The notes below the pieces were generated by a model. It made no database searches. It saw only the letters and a list, made by a program, of their open reading frames with translations, and was not told the DNA's origin. Position numbers and translations under genes: made by a program. From the NCBI RefSeq assembly GCF_044872765.1, contig NZ_CP085253.1, positions 1,550,001 through 1,614,000 on the forward strand: a stretch of DNA of 64,000 bases. Direction: 5' to 3'. Positions 33,346 to 43,164 of the stretch are shown piece by piece. Numbering within the stretch: the first letter of the stretch is position 1; the number at the start of each line of letters is the position of its first letter. This stretch comes from Micrococcus sp023147585 (GTDB lineage: Bacteria > Actinomycetota > Actinomycetes > Actinomycetales > Micrococcaceae).

Positions 33346-33927
33346 ATGAGCACCGAGCCGACCCCCTCCGCGAGCCCCGAGACCCCCGCGACCTCCCCGT
33401 CCGAACAGAGCGAGCCGGGCGCACCGTCGTCGTCCGCCGCCCTGCCCCGTGCCGCGGCGCAGGCGGCGTGGCCCACGCGCGTCGAGGTCGGCGAGCGCCA
33501 GGTGGCCTACCGGCTCACCGTGGACGCCCCCGCCGAGGAGCTGTGGGCTGCGCTGGCCGACCCGCACCGGCACCACGAGGTGGACGGTTCGGGGACCGTG
33601 AAGCCGAAGGTCAACGGGCCGCACCGGCTGGCCGTGGGCGACCGGTTCACCGCCGCCATGAAGAAGTACGGGGTGCCGTACCGGATGACGCTGACCACCA
33701 CGGCCTCCGAGCCGGACCGCCTGATCGAGTGGGCGCACCCGGGCGGGCACCGCTGGCGCTGGGAGTTCCTGGACAACGGGGACGGCACCACGGAGGTCAC
33801 CGAGATCTTCGACTACTCCTGGACGCGCCCCGCCGTGGGGAAGGCGCTCGAGACGCTGCGGCTCACCAAGGACAACGCCCGCGGCATCCAGGCCAGCCTC
33901 ACGCGGCTGGCGGCCCGCCACCTCTGA
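33346..33927 (+). CDS. SRPBCC-fold protein (polyketide cyclase/START-like)
   Basis: A 193-aa protein with a disordered, Ser/Pro-rich first 45 residues and then an SRPBCC domain: YRLTVDAPAEELWAALADPHRHHEVDGSGTVKPKV, VGDRFTAAMKKYGVPYRM, RWRWEFLDNGDGTTEVTEIFDYS. These are ligand-binding helix-grip folds of diverse function. TAGACT at 33334-33339 is 6 nt before the ATG (leaderless). Ligand not predictable. Confidence 0.8.
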   Translation: MSTEPTPSASPETPATSPSEQSEPGAPSSSAALPRAAAQAAWPTRVEVGERQVAYRLTVDAPAEELWAALADPHRHHEVDGSGTVKPKVNGPHRLAVGDRFTAAMKKYGVPYRMTLTTTASEPDRLIEWAHPGGHRWRWEFLDNGDGTTEVTEIFDYSWTRPAVGKALETLRLTKDNARGIQASLTRLAARHL

Positions 33928-33958
33928 GGGGCCCCGTCGTCGTCGAAGGGGGGGGTGC

Positions 33959-34279
33959 TCAGAAGGCGCCGTGCGCCGTCGTCCAGTGCGTGGCCGCCGG
34001 CGGCTCCGCCAGGTGCGGTGTGACGAGGGCACGCCAGGCCGGGAACGCGTCCGACTCGCGGAAGCCCACGGTGTGGTCCTCGAGGCGGCGCCACCCGATG
34101 ATCAGCCGGTAGCACAGGGGGTCCTCCACCTGTCGGACCAGCTCGAAGGACGTGGCGTCCCTGTCCCGGAACAGCGCGGCGGCCTCGGCGACGGCGGTCT
34201 CGAATGCCTCCTCGGCACCCTCGGCCACGTGCAGCTCGACCATCTCGCGGACCGGCCCCGACGGCGTCGCGGCGCTCAT
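33959..34279 (-). CDS. Antibiotic biosynthesis monooxygenase (ABM)-domain protein
   Basis: A 106-aa dimeric alpha-beta barrel domain: VELHVAEGAEEAFETAVAEAAALF, FELVRQVEDPLCYRLIIGWRRLEDHTVGFRESDAF. ABM-domain proteins include quinol monooxygenases and heme-degrading enzymes, but many have no known activity. The ATG overlaps the paaI-like stop (ATGA at 34276-34279), so the two are translationally coupled. Confidence 0.75.
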   Translation of the reverse strand: MSAATPSGPVREMVELHVAEGAEEAFETAVAEAAALFRDRDATSFELVRQVEDPLCYRLIIGWRRLEDHTVGFRESDAFPAWRALVTPHLAEPPAATHWTTAHGAF

Positions 34280-34716
34280 GCGCGCGGCCTCGGGCTCGTG
34301 GAGTGGCCGGTGAACCAGGCGACGAGCTGGCCGTCCGCCTCGATGCGGACCTCGATCATGCGGTCCCGGCCGAACTCGACGGACTGTCGGGCGGTGGCGG
34401 TGAGCCGCGCGCCCAGGCGGGCCGGCGCCACGTAGGTGATCTCCGCGCGCCGGGTGACGGGAGCGGCGCCGAAGGTCGCCACGCAGTACGCCAGCGCCGA
34501 GTCCGCGAGGTGGAACAGGAAGCCGCCGTGGCAGATCTCGTGGGAGTTCACCATGTCCGCAGTGACGTCGCGGTGCAGCACCACGCGGCCCTCGGCCACC
34601 TCGCCGAGGGTGACGCCGTGCTCGCGCACCGCGGGGTCGTTCGCGTAGATCTCCTCGAGGCGGGCGAGGATCTCGTCCCGGCTCTGGCCGGGCGAGCTCT
34701 GGGGGGTCTCAGTCAT
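34276..34716 (-). CDS. PaaI-type hotdog-fold acyl-CoA thioesterase
   Basis: A 146-aa hotdog thioesterase. The PaaI pattern is clear: VVLHRDVTADMVNSHEICHGGFLFHLADSALAYCVATFG, with the conserved HGGFLFxLADSA catalytic helix, and later RAEITYVAPARLG. PaaI hydrolyses hydroxyphenylacetyl-CoA in phenylacetate breakdown, but no paa genes are nearby, so the substrate remains open. CACAAT at 34723-34728 is 6 nt before the ATG (leaderless). Confidence 0.85.
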   Translation of the reverse strand: MTETPQSSPGQSRDEILARLEEIYANDPAVREHGVTLGEVAEGRVVLHRDVTADMVNSHEICHGGFLFHLADSALAYCVATFGAAPVTRRAEITYVAPARLGARLTATARQSVEFGRDRMIEVRIEADGQLVAWFTGHSTSPRPRA

Positions 34717-34765
34717 GGGCCCATTGTGTCGCAGGTCGCGCCGCCCCCGCGCCTAGGGTGGCGGC

Positions 34766-35668
34766 GTGACGCAGACCACCTCCACCCCCGTGCGCCTCCG
34801 CGCCCGCGACGGCTTCGTGCTCGCGGCCCGCCACTTCGCCCCCACGACGACGCCCCCGGCCCGGCCCGCCGGCGCGGTGGTGATCGCCTCGGCGACCGGG
34901 GTGAAGGCCACGTACTACCGGCGCTACGCCGAGTTCCTCGCCGGCCACGGGTTCCACGCGGTCACGTTCGACTACCGGGGTGTCGGGGAGTCCCGCGAGC
35001 CGTTCGCCGTGGCCCGGCGGGCGCGGTGGGCGGACTGGGGCGCCCTCGACACGGACGCCGTGCTCGGCTGGGCCCGGACGCACCTGCCCGGCCCCCTCCT
35101 GACGGTGGGCCACAGCTACGGCGGGTTCGGCATCGGGCTCGCGGAGGAGGCGCGTCACGTGGCCCGGCACGTGGCCGTCGGCGGGCAGCACGCCCACTGG
35201 CGGGACTACCGGGCGCGGCCGGGGAGGGCGCGGATGTGGGCGCGGTGGCACGCGGCGATGCCGGCGATCACGCTGGCCCGCGGTCACTTCCCGGGGCGGC
35301 GGCTCGGCTGGCTCGAGGACCTGCCGCGCGGGGTCGCCCTGGACTGGGCGCGCAGTCGCCGCGACTTCACCGCGAGCGCCCGCACCGCCGCCGGCCGGGA
35401 CGAGCTGCGCCGTCGTCTGGCCGCGTTCACGGCGGACGCGCTGATCGTGGCGCCCGTGGACGACGACTTCGGCACCGACGCCGCCCTCGACCGCGCGGAC
35501 GCCTACTCGCCGGGTCGGCGGACGGTGCGCTGGCGGGTGCGGCCGGAGGAGCTCGGTGTCGCGGAGATCGGGCACTTCGGACTGTTCCACGCGCGGTTCG
35601 CGCCGACCTTCTGGCCGGCCACGCTGGAGTGGCTGCGCGACGGCGTCGTCCCGGCCGCGGCCCGCTGA
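34766..35668 (+). CDS. Alpha/beta hydrolase
   Basis: A 300-aa alpha/beta hydrolase: ASATGVKATYYRRYAEFLAGHGFHAVTFDYRGVGES, nucleophile elbow TVGHSYGGFG (about residue 115), an acidic VAPVDDDFG, and His in EIGHFGLFH. It resembles hydrolases of the serine aminopeptidase S33 or YheT-like type; substrate unknown. GTG 34766 is preceded by TAGGGT (34754-34759) at 6 nt, indicating a leaderless start. An imperfect hairpin follows. Confidence 0.83.
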   Translation: MTQTTSTPVRLRARDGFVLAARHFAPTTTPPARPAGAVVIASATGVKATYYRRYAEFLAGHGFHAVTFDYRGVGESREPFAVARRARWADWGALDTDAVLGWARTHLPGPLLTVGHSYGGFGIGLAEEARHVARHVAVGGQHAHWRDYRARPGRARMWARWHAAMPAITLARGHFPGRRLGWLEDLPRGVALDWARSRRDFTASARTAAGRDELRRRLAAFTADALIVAPVDDDFGTDAALDRADAYSPGRRTVRWRVRPEELGVAEIGHFGLFHARFAPTFWPATLEWLRDGVVPAAAR

Positions 35669-35710
35669 GGCTCGCGCACCGGAATCGCCGCGGCCCGCCC
35701 CGTCCCCGCG

Positions 35711-35763
35711 ACGACGACGGCGGCCGCCCCGGCCCGGGTCTCCGGGCGGGACGACCGCCGTCG
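35711..35763. terminator. Imperfect hairpin between convergent genes
   Basis: Arms of about 20 bp with internal mismatches pair around GTCT between the hydrolase and the alcohol dehydrogenase, whose ends converge. Outer 9-bp and inner 5-bp segments pair perfectly. Likely a bidirectional terminator. Confidence 0.5.
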
Positions 35764-35822
35764 CACTGGTGCGTGTGATGTGTCGACACTACCCCGCGCC
35801 CAGCCGACGCCCAGGCGACACG

Positions 35823-36854
35823 TCAGTCCTGCATCGCGTAGTCGATGACGACGCGGCCCTCGATCTTGCCGTGGCGCATCTCCTCGAACACGTCGTTGAT
35901 CTCGGTGAGCGGGCGGGTGTGGAACGTCGGGTGGATCTTCCCGGCCGCATAGAACTCGAGCGCCTCGACCATGTCCTGACGGGTGCCCACGATCGAGCCG
36001 CGGATGGTCAGGCCCTTGAGGACGATGTCGAAGATCGGCGCGGGGAAGTCGCCCGGGGGCAGGCCGTTGAACACGATGGTGCCGCCGCGGCGGGTCATCG
36101 CGATGGCCTGGCCGAACGCCTGCGGGTGCACGGCCGTGACGAGCACGCCGTGGGCGCCGCCGATCTTCTCCTGGATCTCCACGGAGGGGTCCGCGACGTT
36201 CGCGTTCACGGTCAGCTCCGCGCCGTGCCGGGAGGCGAGCGCCAGCTTGTCGTCCGCGACGTCCACGGCCACCACGCGCATGCCCATCGCCACGGCGTAC
36301 TGCACCGCGATGTGCCCCAGGCCGCCGATGCCGGAGATTACGACCCACTGCCCGGGCCGCACCTCGGTCTGCTTCAGCCCCTTGTACACCGTGACGCCGG
36401 CGCACAGGATCGGGCCGACCTCCATCGGGTCCGCACCCTCGGGGATCAGGGGCGCGTAGCGGGCGTCCACGAGCATGTACTCGCCGAAGGATCCGTTCAT
36501 GGAGTAGCCGCCGTTGACCTGCTCCTCGCACAGGGTCTCCCACCCGGTGCGGCAGTACTGGCAGTGGCCGCACGCGCCCCCCAGCCACGCGTTGCCGACC
36601 ATGTCCCCGACCTTGAGGTTCTCGACGTCGGGTCCGACCTCCTCGACGATGCCCACGCCCTCGTGGCCCGGGATGAACGGCGGGGTCGGCTTCACCGGCC
36701 AGTCGCCCTCCATCGCGTGCAGGTCCGTGTGACAGACGCCCGAGGAGATGAGCTTCACGAGCGCTTGGTGCTGGCCGGGCGTCGGGCGCTCGACCTCCTG
36801 GACGTCGGCCTCTGTGCCGAACTGGGTGACGACGGCTGCCTTCATCGTGGTCAT
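35823..36854 (-). CDS. adhP: Zinc-dependent alcohol dehydrogenase
   Basis: A 343-aa medium-chain dehydrogenase. Catalytic zinc ligands are in SSGVCHTDLHAMEGDW and GHEGVGIVEEVG; the structural zinc site has four Cys in GGACGHCQYCRTGWETLC. The NAD site is VISGIGGLGHIAVQYA. The length and sequence match AdhP-type ethanol-active enzymes. GAAAGG precedes the first ATG; ATG 36845 is also possible. It lies 52 bp downstream of the aldehyde dehydrogenase gene on the same strand. The pair would take primary alcohols to carboxylic acids. Confidence 0.9.
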   Translation of the reverse strand: MTTMKAAVVTQFGTEADVQEVERPTPGQHQALVKLISSGVCHTDLHAMEGDWPVKPTPPFIPGHEGVGIVEEVGPDVENLKVGDMVGNAWLGGACGHCQYCRTGWETLCEEQVNGGYSMNGSFGEYMLVDARYAPLIPEGADPMEVGPILCAGVTVYKGLKQTEVRPGQWVVISGIGGLGHIAVQYAVAMGMRVVAVDVADDKLALASRHGAELTVNANVADPSVEIQEKIGGAHGVLVTAVHPQAFGQAIAMTRRGGTIVFNGLPPGDFPAPIFDIVLKGLTIRGSIVGTRQDMVEALEFYAAGKIHPTFHTRPLTEINDVFEEMRHGKIEGRVVIDYAMQD

Positions 36855-36906
36855 GGGGGATCACCTTTCGTGGAGTGGGGAGGGGGCGTGCAGTGCCGGC
36901 GTCGGC

Positions 36907-38430
<1,524 letters not shown>

Positions 38431-38486
38431 GGTGCTGGCTCCTTTGCCTGCGGTTGCCTCGGCGCCGGGTGGCGCCTTGCCGTGGC

Positions 38487-38532
38487 TGTGACCCTAGTCA
38501 CAAGGAGGTTGCACGAAGGTTGCAGCCGGGCG
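38487..38532 (-). promoter_or_regulatory. Promoter/operator of the aldehyde-alcohol dehydrogenase operon
   Basis: On the minus strand TAGGGT forms a -10 embedded in the perfect palindrome TGTGACTAGGGTCACA (38487-38502). Direct repeats of TGCAACCT lie just upstream, up to about 38525. A palindrome of the same form occurs in front of the DUF779 gene. Confidence 0.65.
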
Positions 38533-38552
38533 CGGGCGAGGGGCGGGCCGGG

Positions 38553-40022
38553 TCAGGCCAGGTCCCGCTCGATCCGCTCGAGCGTGGCCACGGCGAGCGC
38601 ACGCCGCGGCGAGTCCGTCGGCAGCAGACGCAGGGCGGCGCCCCAGAGCTCGACGTCGTCGCGGGCCTCGGGGCGGCCCAGGTAGGCCCAGAGCTGTTCG
38701 ACATCCGCGTCCTGGGCGACGGCCTCGCGCAGCGCCTCCCCCAGCTCCACCCGGATCGAGGCGACACCGGGGGACACCGACCGCGGCAGCACCGGCCCGG
38801 CCGCCGCGTGCAGCGCACGGTCCAGATCCCCGGCGCGCAGCGCCTCCCGCGCGCACAGCAGGTCCGCGCGCACCTCCCCCACGAGCCGGTACGGCCGGGA
38901 CAGCAGCGCCACCGGCGCCCCCACGTCCTGCAGCGCCCGGCGGAGTCGATGCACCTCGGCGCGCAGCGAGATGGCGCGGGCGGGGGCGTCGCCCGGCGCG
39001 GGCCGGTGCCCGGCGGTCTCCTCCGGATACAGCGCGACCTCGAGCTCGGCGCCGGTCAGACCCGGGCCGTGCCACGCGAGGAGGGTGAGGATCTCGGCGT
39101 GCCGGCGGGTGAGCTCGACCCCGTCCAGCGTGGGCGGCAGGTGGCCGGTGACGCGCAGCAGGCCCGCGGCGGCGTCGTGGCGGTGCGGCGCGGCGGCGGG
39201 GCCCGGCCCCGGCGAGGCGGACGGCGGAGCCGAGGGGCCCGGCGTCGTGAGGGTGCCGCGGGGACGGCCCCGGGACGGGGCGGGCAGGTCCCGCCAGGCG
39301 GCGTGCACGGCGTCCACGGTGGCCTGGAGCAGCGGCAGGGCGAGGTGGCTGACGGCTTCCTCGCCGCCCGTGAGGTCCAGGACCCCGACGAGCCGCCCGG
39401 TGGCCGGGTCCGTGAGCGGGACGGCCGAACAGCTCCACGGGTGCACGCGCGGGCTCAGGTGCTCGCCGCGGCTGACCTGCGTGGGGGCTCCGGTCGCGAG
39501 GACGATGCCGGGGGCGGAGGTGCCCATGGACGCCTCGGACCAGTCGGCGCCGGCCACGAAGCCCATGGTCTCGGCGTGGCGCACCGCGGTCCGTTCGCCC
39601 TCGACCCACAGCAGGTGGCCGCGCGCATTGCCGATCGCGGCGAGCATCCCGGCCTCGGCCGCGGGGTGGATGAGCATGCGGCGGACCACCGGCAGGGCCA
39701 CGGCGAGGCGCTGCTCGCGGCGGGCGGCGGCGAGGTCGTCGTCGGCGAGGGTGGCCGGGTCGCTCTGGCCGGGCACCCCGGGGGCGGTCGCGGACGCCCC
39801 CGCGTCGAGGGCTGACCCCGCGGGGGTGAGGGCGCCGAGGGAGCGCAGCCAGGACTCGCGGACCTCCCGGCGCAGCCCCTGGAGGGCGGCGCGCAGGCCC
39901 TGGTCCGCGCCGGTCGGAGCGGTGGGCGACGCCGGCGCGAGCGACAGGCGGACCGAGGCGAGGGACTCGTGGGCCCGGTCCACGGCGCGTCGGTAGGCGC
40001 CGGTCGCGAGGGTCGAGCTCAT
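38553..40022 (-). CDS. GAF-domain transcriptional regulator of the aldehyde/alcohol module
   Basis: A 489-aa protein. The N-terminal half (about residues 70-250) is a GAF-like sensor with ESWLRSLG, GNARGHLLWVEG, SEASMGTSAPGIVLATGAP, HPWSCSAVPLTDPATGRLVGVLDLTG. It is typical of AcoR-like regulators, but there is no sigma-54 AAA domain. Instead, after a Pro-rich linker (about 270-310), a winged-helix-like segment (VELTRRHAEILTLLAWHGPGLTGAELEVALYP) and a helical end follow. This domain order is known in actinobacterial regulators next to ExaC-type genes. ATG 40022 overlaps the DUF779 stop (ATGA). Confidence 0.8.
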   Translation of the reverse strand: MSSTLATGAYRRAVDRAHESLASVRLSLAPASPTAPTGADQGLRAALQGLRREVRESWLRSLGALTPAGSALDAGASATAPGVPGQSDPATLADDDLAAARREQRLAVALPVVRRMLIHPAAEAGMLAAIGNARGHLLWVEGERTAVRHAETMGFVAGADWSEASMGTSAPGIVLATGAPTQVSRGEHLSPRVHPWSCSAVPLTDPATGRLVGVLDLTGGEEAVSHLALPLLQATVDAVHAAWRDLPAPSRGRPRGTLTTPGPSAPPSASPGPGPAAAPHRHDAAAGLLRVTGHLPPTLDGVELTRRHAEILTLLAWHGPGLTGAELEVALYPEETAGHRPAPGDAPARAISLRAEVHRLRRALQDVGAPVALLSRPYRLVGEVRADLLCAREALRAGDLDRALHAAAGPVLPRSVSPGVASIRVELGEALREAVAQDADVEQLWAYLGRPEARDDVELWGAALRLLPTDSPRRALAVATLERIERDLA

Positions 40023-40456
40023 CCCGAGCCGGCCATCAACCGCGAACGGATCAGGAACCGCTTGCCCTCGGGGGCCTCGACGGAGAAGCCGGAGCCGCGC
40101 CCGTCCACCACGTCCAGGGTGAGGTGGGTGTGCTTCCAGTACTCGAACTGGGCGGCGGACATCCAGAACGGGATCTCCCCGGCGGCCTGGTCCCCCTCGG
40201 CGGGCAGGGCGAAGGTGCCCAGCAGGACGTCGGCGGCGCCGGTCGTGAAGTCGCCGGCGGGATAGCACATGGGCGCGGAGCCGTCGCAGCAGCCGCCGGA
40301 CTGGTGGAACATGAGCGGGCCATGGATCGGGAGGAGTCGGCGGATCAGCTCGAGTGCCGCGGGCGTCATGGCGACGCGGGACACGGTCTCGCCCGGCAGC
40401 TCGGGGCGAGCTTCGAGCGCGGGCGCGTGCTCCGCCGACGAGGACGGCACGGTCAT
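40019..40456 (-). CDS. DUF779 protein
   Basis: A 145-aa protein with the DUF779 signature LMFHQSGGCCDGSAPMCYP (cysteine-rich, about residues 49-67) and FWMSAAQFEYWKHTHLTLDVVDGRGSGFSVEAPEGKRFLIRSR. Family members sit beside ExaC-type aldehyde dehydrogenases; their role is unproven, and the Cys cluster suggests metal binding. AGGAGG precedes ATG 40456, which is preferred over the longer reading from 40633. It is first in a two-gene operon with the GAF regulator. Confidence 0.83.
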   Translation of the reverse strand: MTVPSSSAEHAPALEARPELPGETVSRVAMTPAALELIRRLLPIHGPLMFHQSGGCCDGSAPMCYPAGDFTTGAADVLLGTFALPAEGDQAAGEIPFWMSAAQFEYWKHTHLTLDVVDGRGSGFSVEAPEGKRFLIRSRLMAGSG

Positions 40457-40492
40457 CGCGGCCTCCTGGGGATGGGCGATCGTCGGTCCCCC

Positions 40493-40522
40493 CACCCTAG
40501 CCCCCAACGTGACCCACGTCAC
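40493..40522 (-). promoter_or_regulatory. Promoter/operator of the DUF779-regulator operon
   Basis: Minus-strand TAGGGT is a likely -10, and GTGAC-CCAC-GTCAC at 40509-40522 (plus-strand spelling) is a perfect palindrome of the same form as the one before the aldehyde dehydrogenase gene. Confidence 0.6.
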
Positions 40523-40611
40523 CCCAGCTGGCGTCAGGGGCGGCGGCCCGGAGGGTGCACCGGGGGCTGTGCCGTGGGCTGGGTCGCTCGCGGGGCCACG
40601 TGCTCCGCCGC

Positions 40612-40666
40612 GAGCCAGACGTTTCGGCTGCAATCAGGGGCTGATCACCACCGAAACATCTGGCTC
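40612..40666. repeat. Long intergenic hairpin with nested inner stem
   Basis: 16-bp arms (40612-40627 and 40651-40666) pair with one mismatch; inside, ATCAG and CTGAT pair around GGGG. It lies in the 295-bp gap between the DUF779 and GNAT genes, both reading away from it. The rest of that gap holds the two promoters and no gene. Confidence 0.85.
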
Positions 40667-40751
40667 ACGGCGCAGGGGTGGGGGGAAGAGGGCTGGGGCG
40701 GCGGGCGGCTTACTCGGCCGCGCCCGGCGTCCACCCTCGTACACTCGGCGC

Positions 40752-41312
40752 ATGCTCCCGGACCCCAGCCCCACCGTCACCGTGGACGGCCTCCTGCTGC
40801 GCCCGCTGCGCGCCGCGGACGAGATCGCGGCGCGCGAGGCGGACGCCGAGCTGCACCGGGAGGGGTTCGACTTCCTGATGGCCGGCACCCGCTCCTTCCC
40901 CGCGATCCGCCGCGCGTTCGCCGCCGAGGCGCGCGGCGACGTCGAACCCGGCCGGGTGCCCGCCTCCTTCTACGTGGGCGTGGACGAGGCGGGCGAGCTG
41001 GTGGGCCGGGTGTCCGTCCGATGGGAGCTGAACGAGGCGCTGCGGCACGTCAACGGACACGTGGGCTACGCGGTGCGCCCCGCGTTCCGGAGGCGGGGGC
41101 ACGCCGCGCGCCTGCTGCGCGGCGCCCTGACGCTGCTGGCCGCGCGCGGGACGCCCACCGCCCTGCTCACGTGCGACGAGACGAACACCGCCTCCGTGGC
41201 CACGATCCGCGCGTGCGGGGGCGTGCTGCGGGACCGGGTCGAGACGGACCTCGACGGTGCGCCCTTCCCCGAACCGAAGCTGCGCTTCGACGTCCCCACG
41301 ACGGCGGCCTGA
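40752..41312 (+). CDS. GNAT-family N-acetyltransferase
   Basis: A 186-aa acetyltransferase: LLLRPLRAADEIAAREADAEL, FYVGVDEAGELVGRVSVRWELN, and the acetyl-CoA motif GYAVRPAFRRRGHAARLLRGAL, then CDETNTASVATIRACGGVLRD. The last motif resembles RimJ/RimL-like and YjdJ-like enzymes. Substrate unknown. TACACT at 40740-40745 lies 6 nt before the ATG (leaderless), so the much longer upstream reading is not used. Confidence 0.87.
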   Translation: MLPDPSPTVTVDGLLLRPLRAADEIAAREADAELHREGFDFLMAGTRSFPAIRRAFAAEARGDVEPGRVPASFYVGVDEAGELVGRVSVRWELNEALRHVNGHVGYAVRPAFRRRGHAARLLRGALTLLAARGTPTALLTCDETNTASVATIRACGGVLRDRVETDLDGAPFPEPKLRFDVPTTAA

Positions 41313-41319
41313 CCGGAGG

Positions 41320-41345
41320 GGCGGCGCGGACCGCGCCGCGCCGCC
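41320..41345. terminator. GC-rich hairpin between convergent genes
   Basis: Arms 41320-41328 and 41337-41345 pair perfectly over 9 bp with an 8-nt loop between the GNAT and TPP-enzyme gene ends. Confidence 0.55.
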
Positions 41346-41349
41346 GGCC

Positions 41350-43005
41350 TCAGTACGCCTTGACGCGCTGCTCCACGATCAGGTGGATGAGCGCGAAGCG
41401 GCCCTCCTCCTGCACGGCTTTCAGGGCGGCCTCGACGGCCGCGGGCACGTCCGCGTCCCGCTCCACGCGCACGCCGAACCCGCCGAACGCCTGCGCCATC
41501 TGCGCGAAGTCCGGGTTCTTCAGCTGCGTGCCGGAGATGCGCTCGGGGTACTGCTTCTCCTGGTGGGTGCGGATGGTGCCGTACTCCTGGTTGTCCATGA
41601 CGACCACGAGGGGCGTGGCGCCGTACTGCGCGGCGGTCGCCAGCTCCTGGCCGTTCATGAGGAACTCGCCGTCGCCGGCGATGGTCACCACGGTGCGGTC
41701 CGGGAAGTTCAGGGACGCGGCCACGGCGCCCGGCACCGAGTAGCCCATGGAGCCGTTGCGGGCCGAGATCATGGCCCGGTAGCCCTCGGTCGGGAAGTAC
41801 CGGTGCGCCCAGTTGGTGTGCTCGCCCGCGCCGAGGGAGACCATCGAGTCCTTCGGCAGCTTCGGCACCAGGTTGGCCATGAGCGTGGCCATCCTCGCCT
41901 GACCCTCGGACGGCTCGGCCGGGGGCAGGGCCGCGAACTTCTCCTGCTCGCCGCGCATGCGGGCGGTCCACTCCTCCCACTCCGGCTTGACCTCGAGCTC
42001 CATGCGGACGAGGTCGCGGACGAACACGTCCGGCTTCGCGACGATCTGGTGGGACACGGGACCGGAGCGGCCGCGCAGCGAGGGGTCGATGGTGACGAGG
42101 AAGTTCTTCTTGTCCCAGTTCTGGCGGATCGTGAAGCCGTTGGTCACGACGTCGCCGGGCACGGTGCCCACGAAGACGATGAGGTCGGTCTCCTCGAGCA
42201 GGTCGTAGGTGGGCTTGGGGCGGCCGTAGCCGATGGGCCCCACGTAGGAGGGCGAGGAGAACGGCACGGTGCCCTCGGTGCGCCACTCGGCGGCGGCCGG
42301 GATCTTGTGGTCCTCGAGCCACTGGGTGAGCTGCTGGGCGCCCTCGTCCGTGAAGTCGTTGCCGCCGGTGATGAACAGGGGCTTCTTCGACTCCTTCAGC
42401 GCCGCGTGCAGGGACTTCCAGTCCTCCACCGGCATGCCGCCCGGGGCCACGGGGATCTGCGGGTGCACGTGATCCTCGACCTCGACGCGGATGACGTCCT
42501 CCGGCAGGCCGACGACGACGGGCCCAGGGCGCCCGGAGGACGCGGCGAACATCGCCTCGGCCACGATCTCGGAGGCGCGCTCGGGGTGGTCCAGGACCAT
42601 GACGCGCTTGGCGCCGCTGCCGAACCAGGCGTGCGGGTCGAACTCCTGGAAGGCCTCGCGGTCTCGGTGCTCGAACGGGATGAGGCCCACGAACAGCACC
42701 ATGGCGGTGGAGTCCTGCCACGCGGTGTGCAGACCGACGTGGGCGTTCGCGGCGCCGGGACCGCGGGTCACCATGGCGACGCCGGGCACCTCGTTCATCT
42801 TGCCCTCGGCCTCGGCCATGTAGGTGGCCCCGCCCTCATGGCGGCACACCACGTTCTCGATCCCCGAGTCGTGCAGGCCGTCGAGGACGTCGAGGTAGGA
42901 CTCACCGGGCACGGTGAACACGCGCTTCACGCCGTGCGACTCCAGGGTCTTCACGATCACGTGGCCGGCGCTCAGTCGCTCGGCGGCCTCGGGGTTCTGC
43001 GTCAT
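41350..43005 (-). CDS. Thiamine-pyrophosphate-dependent enzyme, acetolactate synthase-like
   Basis: A 551-aa three-domain TPP enzyme. The catalytic Glu is in VVCRHEGGATYMAEAEGK (about residue 53). The middle domain contains LFITGGNDFTDEGAQQL, and the TPP motif is GDGEFLMNGQELATAAQYGATPLVVVMDNQEYGT (GDG...N). It resembles catalytic subunits of acetolactate synthase or benzoylformate decarboxylase-like enzymes, but no regulatory subunit is adjacent and the substrate is unclear. AGGAGC precedes ATG 43005. A reading of 1031 aa continuing to 44445 is an antisense artefact over the neighbouring genes. Confidence 0.85.
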   Translation of the reverse strand: MTQNPEAAERLSAGHVIVKTLESHGVKRVFTVPGESYLDVLDGLHDSGIENVVCRHEGGATYMAEAEGKMNEVPGVAMVTRGPGAANAHVGLHTAWQDSTAMVLFVGLIPFEHRDREAFQEFDPHAWFGSGAKRVMVLDHPERASEIVAEAMFAASSGRPGPVVVGLPEDVIRVEVEDHVHPQIPVAPGGMPVEDWKSLHAALKESKKPLFITGGNDFTDEGAQQLTQWLEDHKIPAAAEWRTEGTVPFSSPSYVGPIGYGRPKPTYDLLEETDLIVFVGTVPGDVVTNGFTIRQNWDKKNFLVTIDPSLRGRSGPVSHQIVAKPDVFVRDLVRMELEVKPEWEEWTARMRGEQEKFAALPPAEPSEGQARMATLMANLVPKLPKDSMVSLGAGEHTNWAHRYFPTEGYRAMISARNGSMGYSVPGAVAASLNFPDRTVVTIAGDGEFLMNGQELATAAQYGATPLVVVMDNQEYGTIRTHQEKQYPERISGTQLKNPDFAQMAQAFGGFGVRVERDADVPAAVEAALKAVQEEGRFALIHLIVEQRVKAY

Positions 43006-43164
43006 GGGGGCTCCTGTCGGCGTGCTCCGGGAGCGCCCTCGCACCCCGGTCGGTCCGGCCCCGGCACTGGGATCGAGGGGCCTGCGGTCACAGTAGTTGA
43101 CGACGCGCGGGCCGGGGAGGCGTGCCACGCGGTGTGACGTGGCACTCCCCCGTACAGTTGGCCC

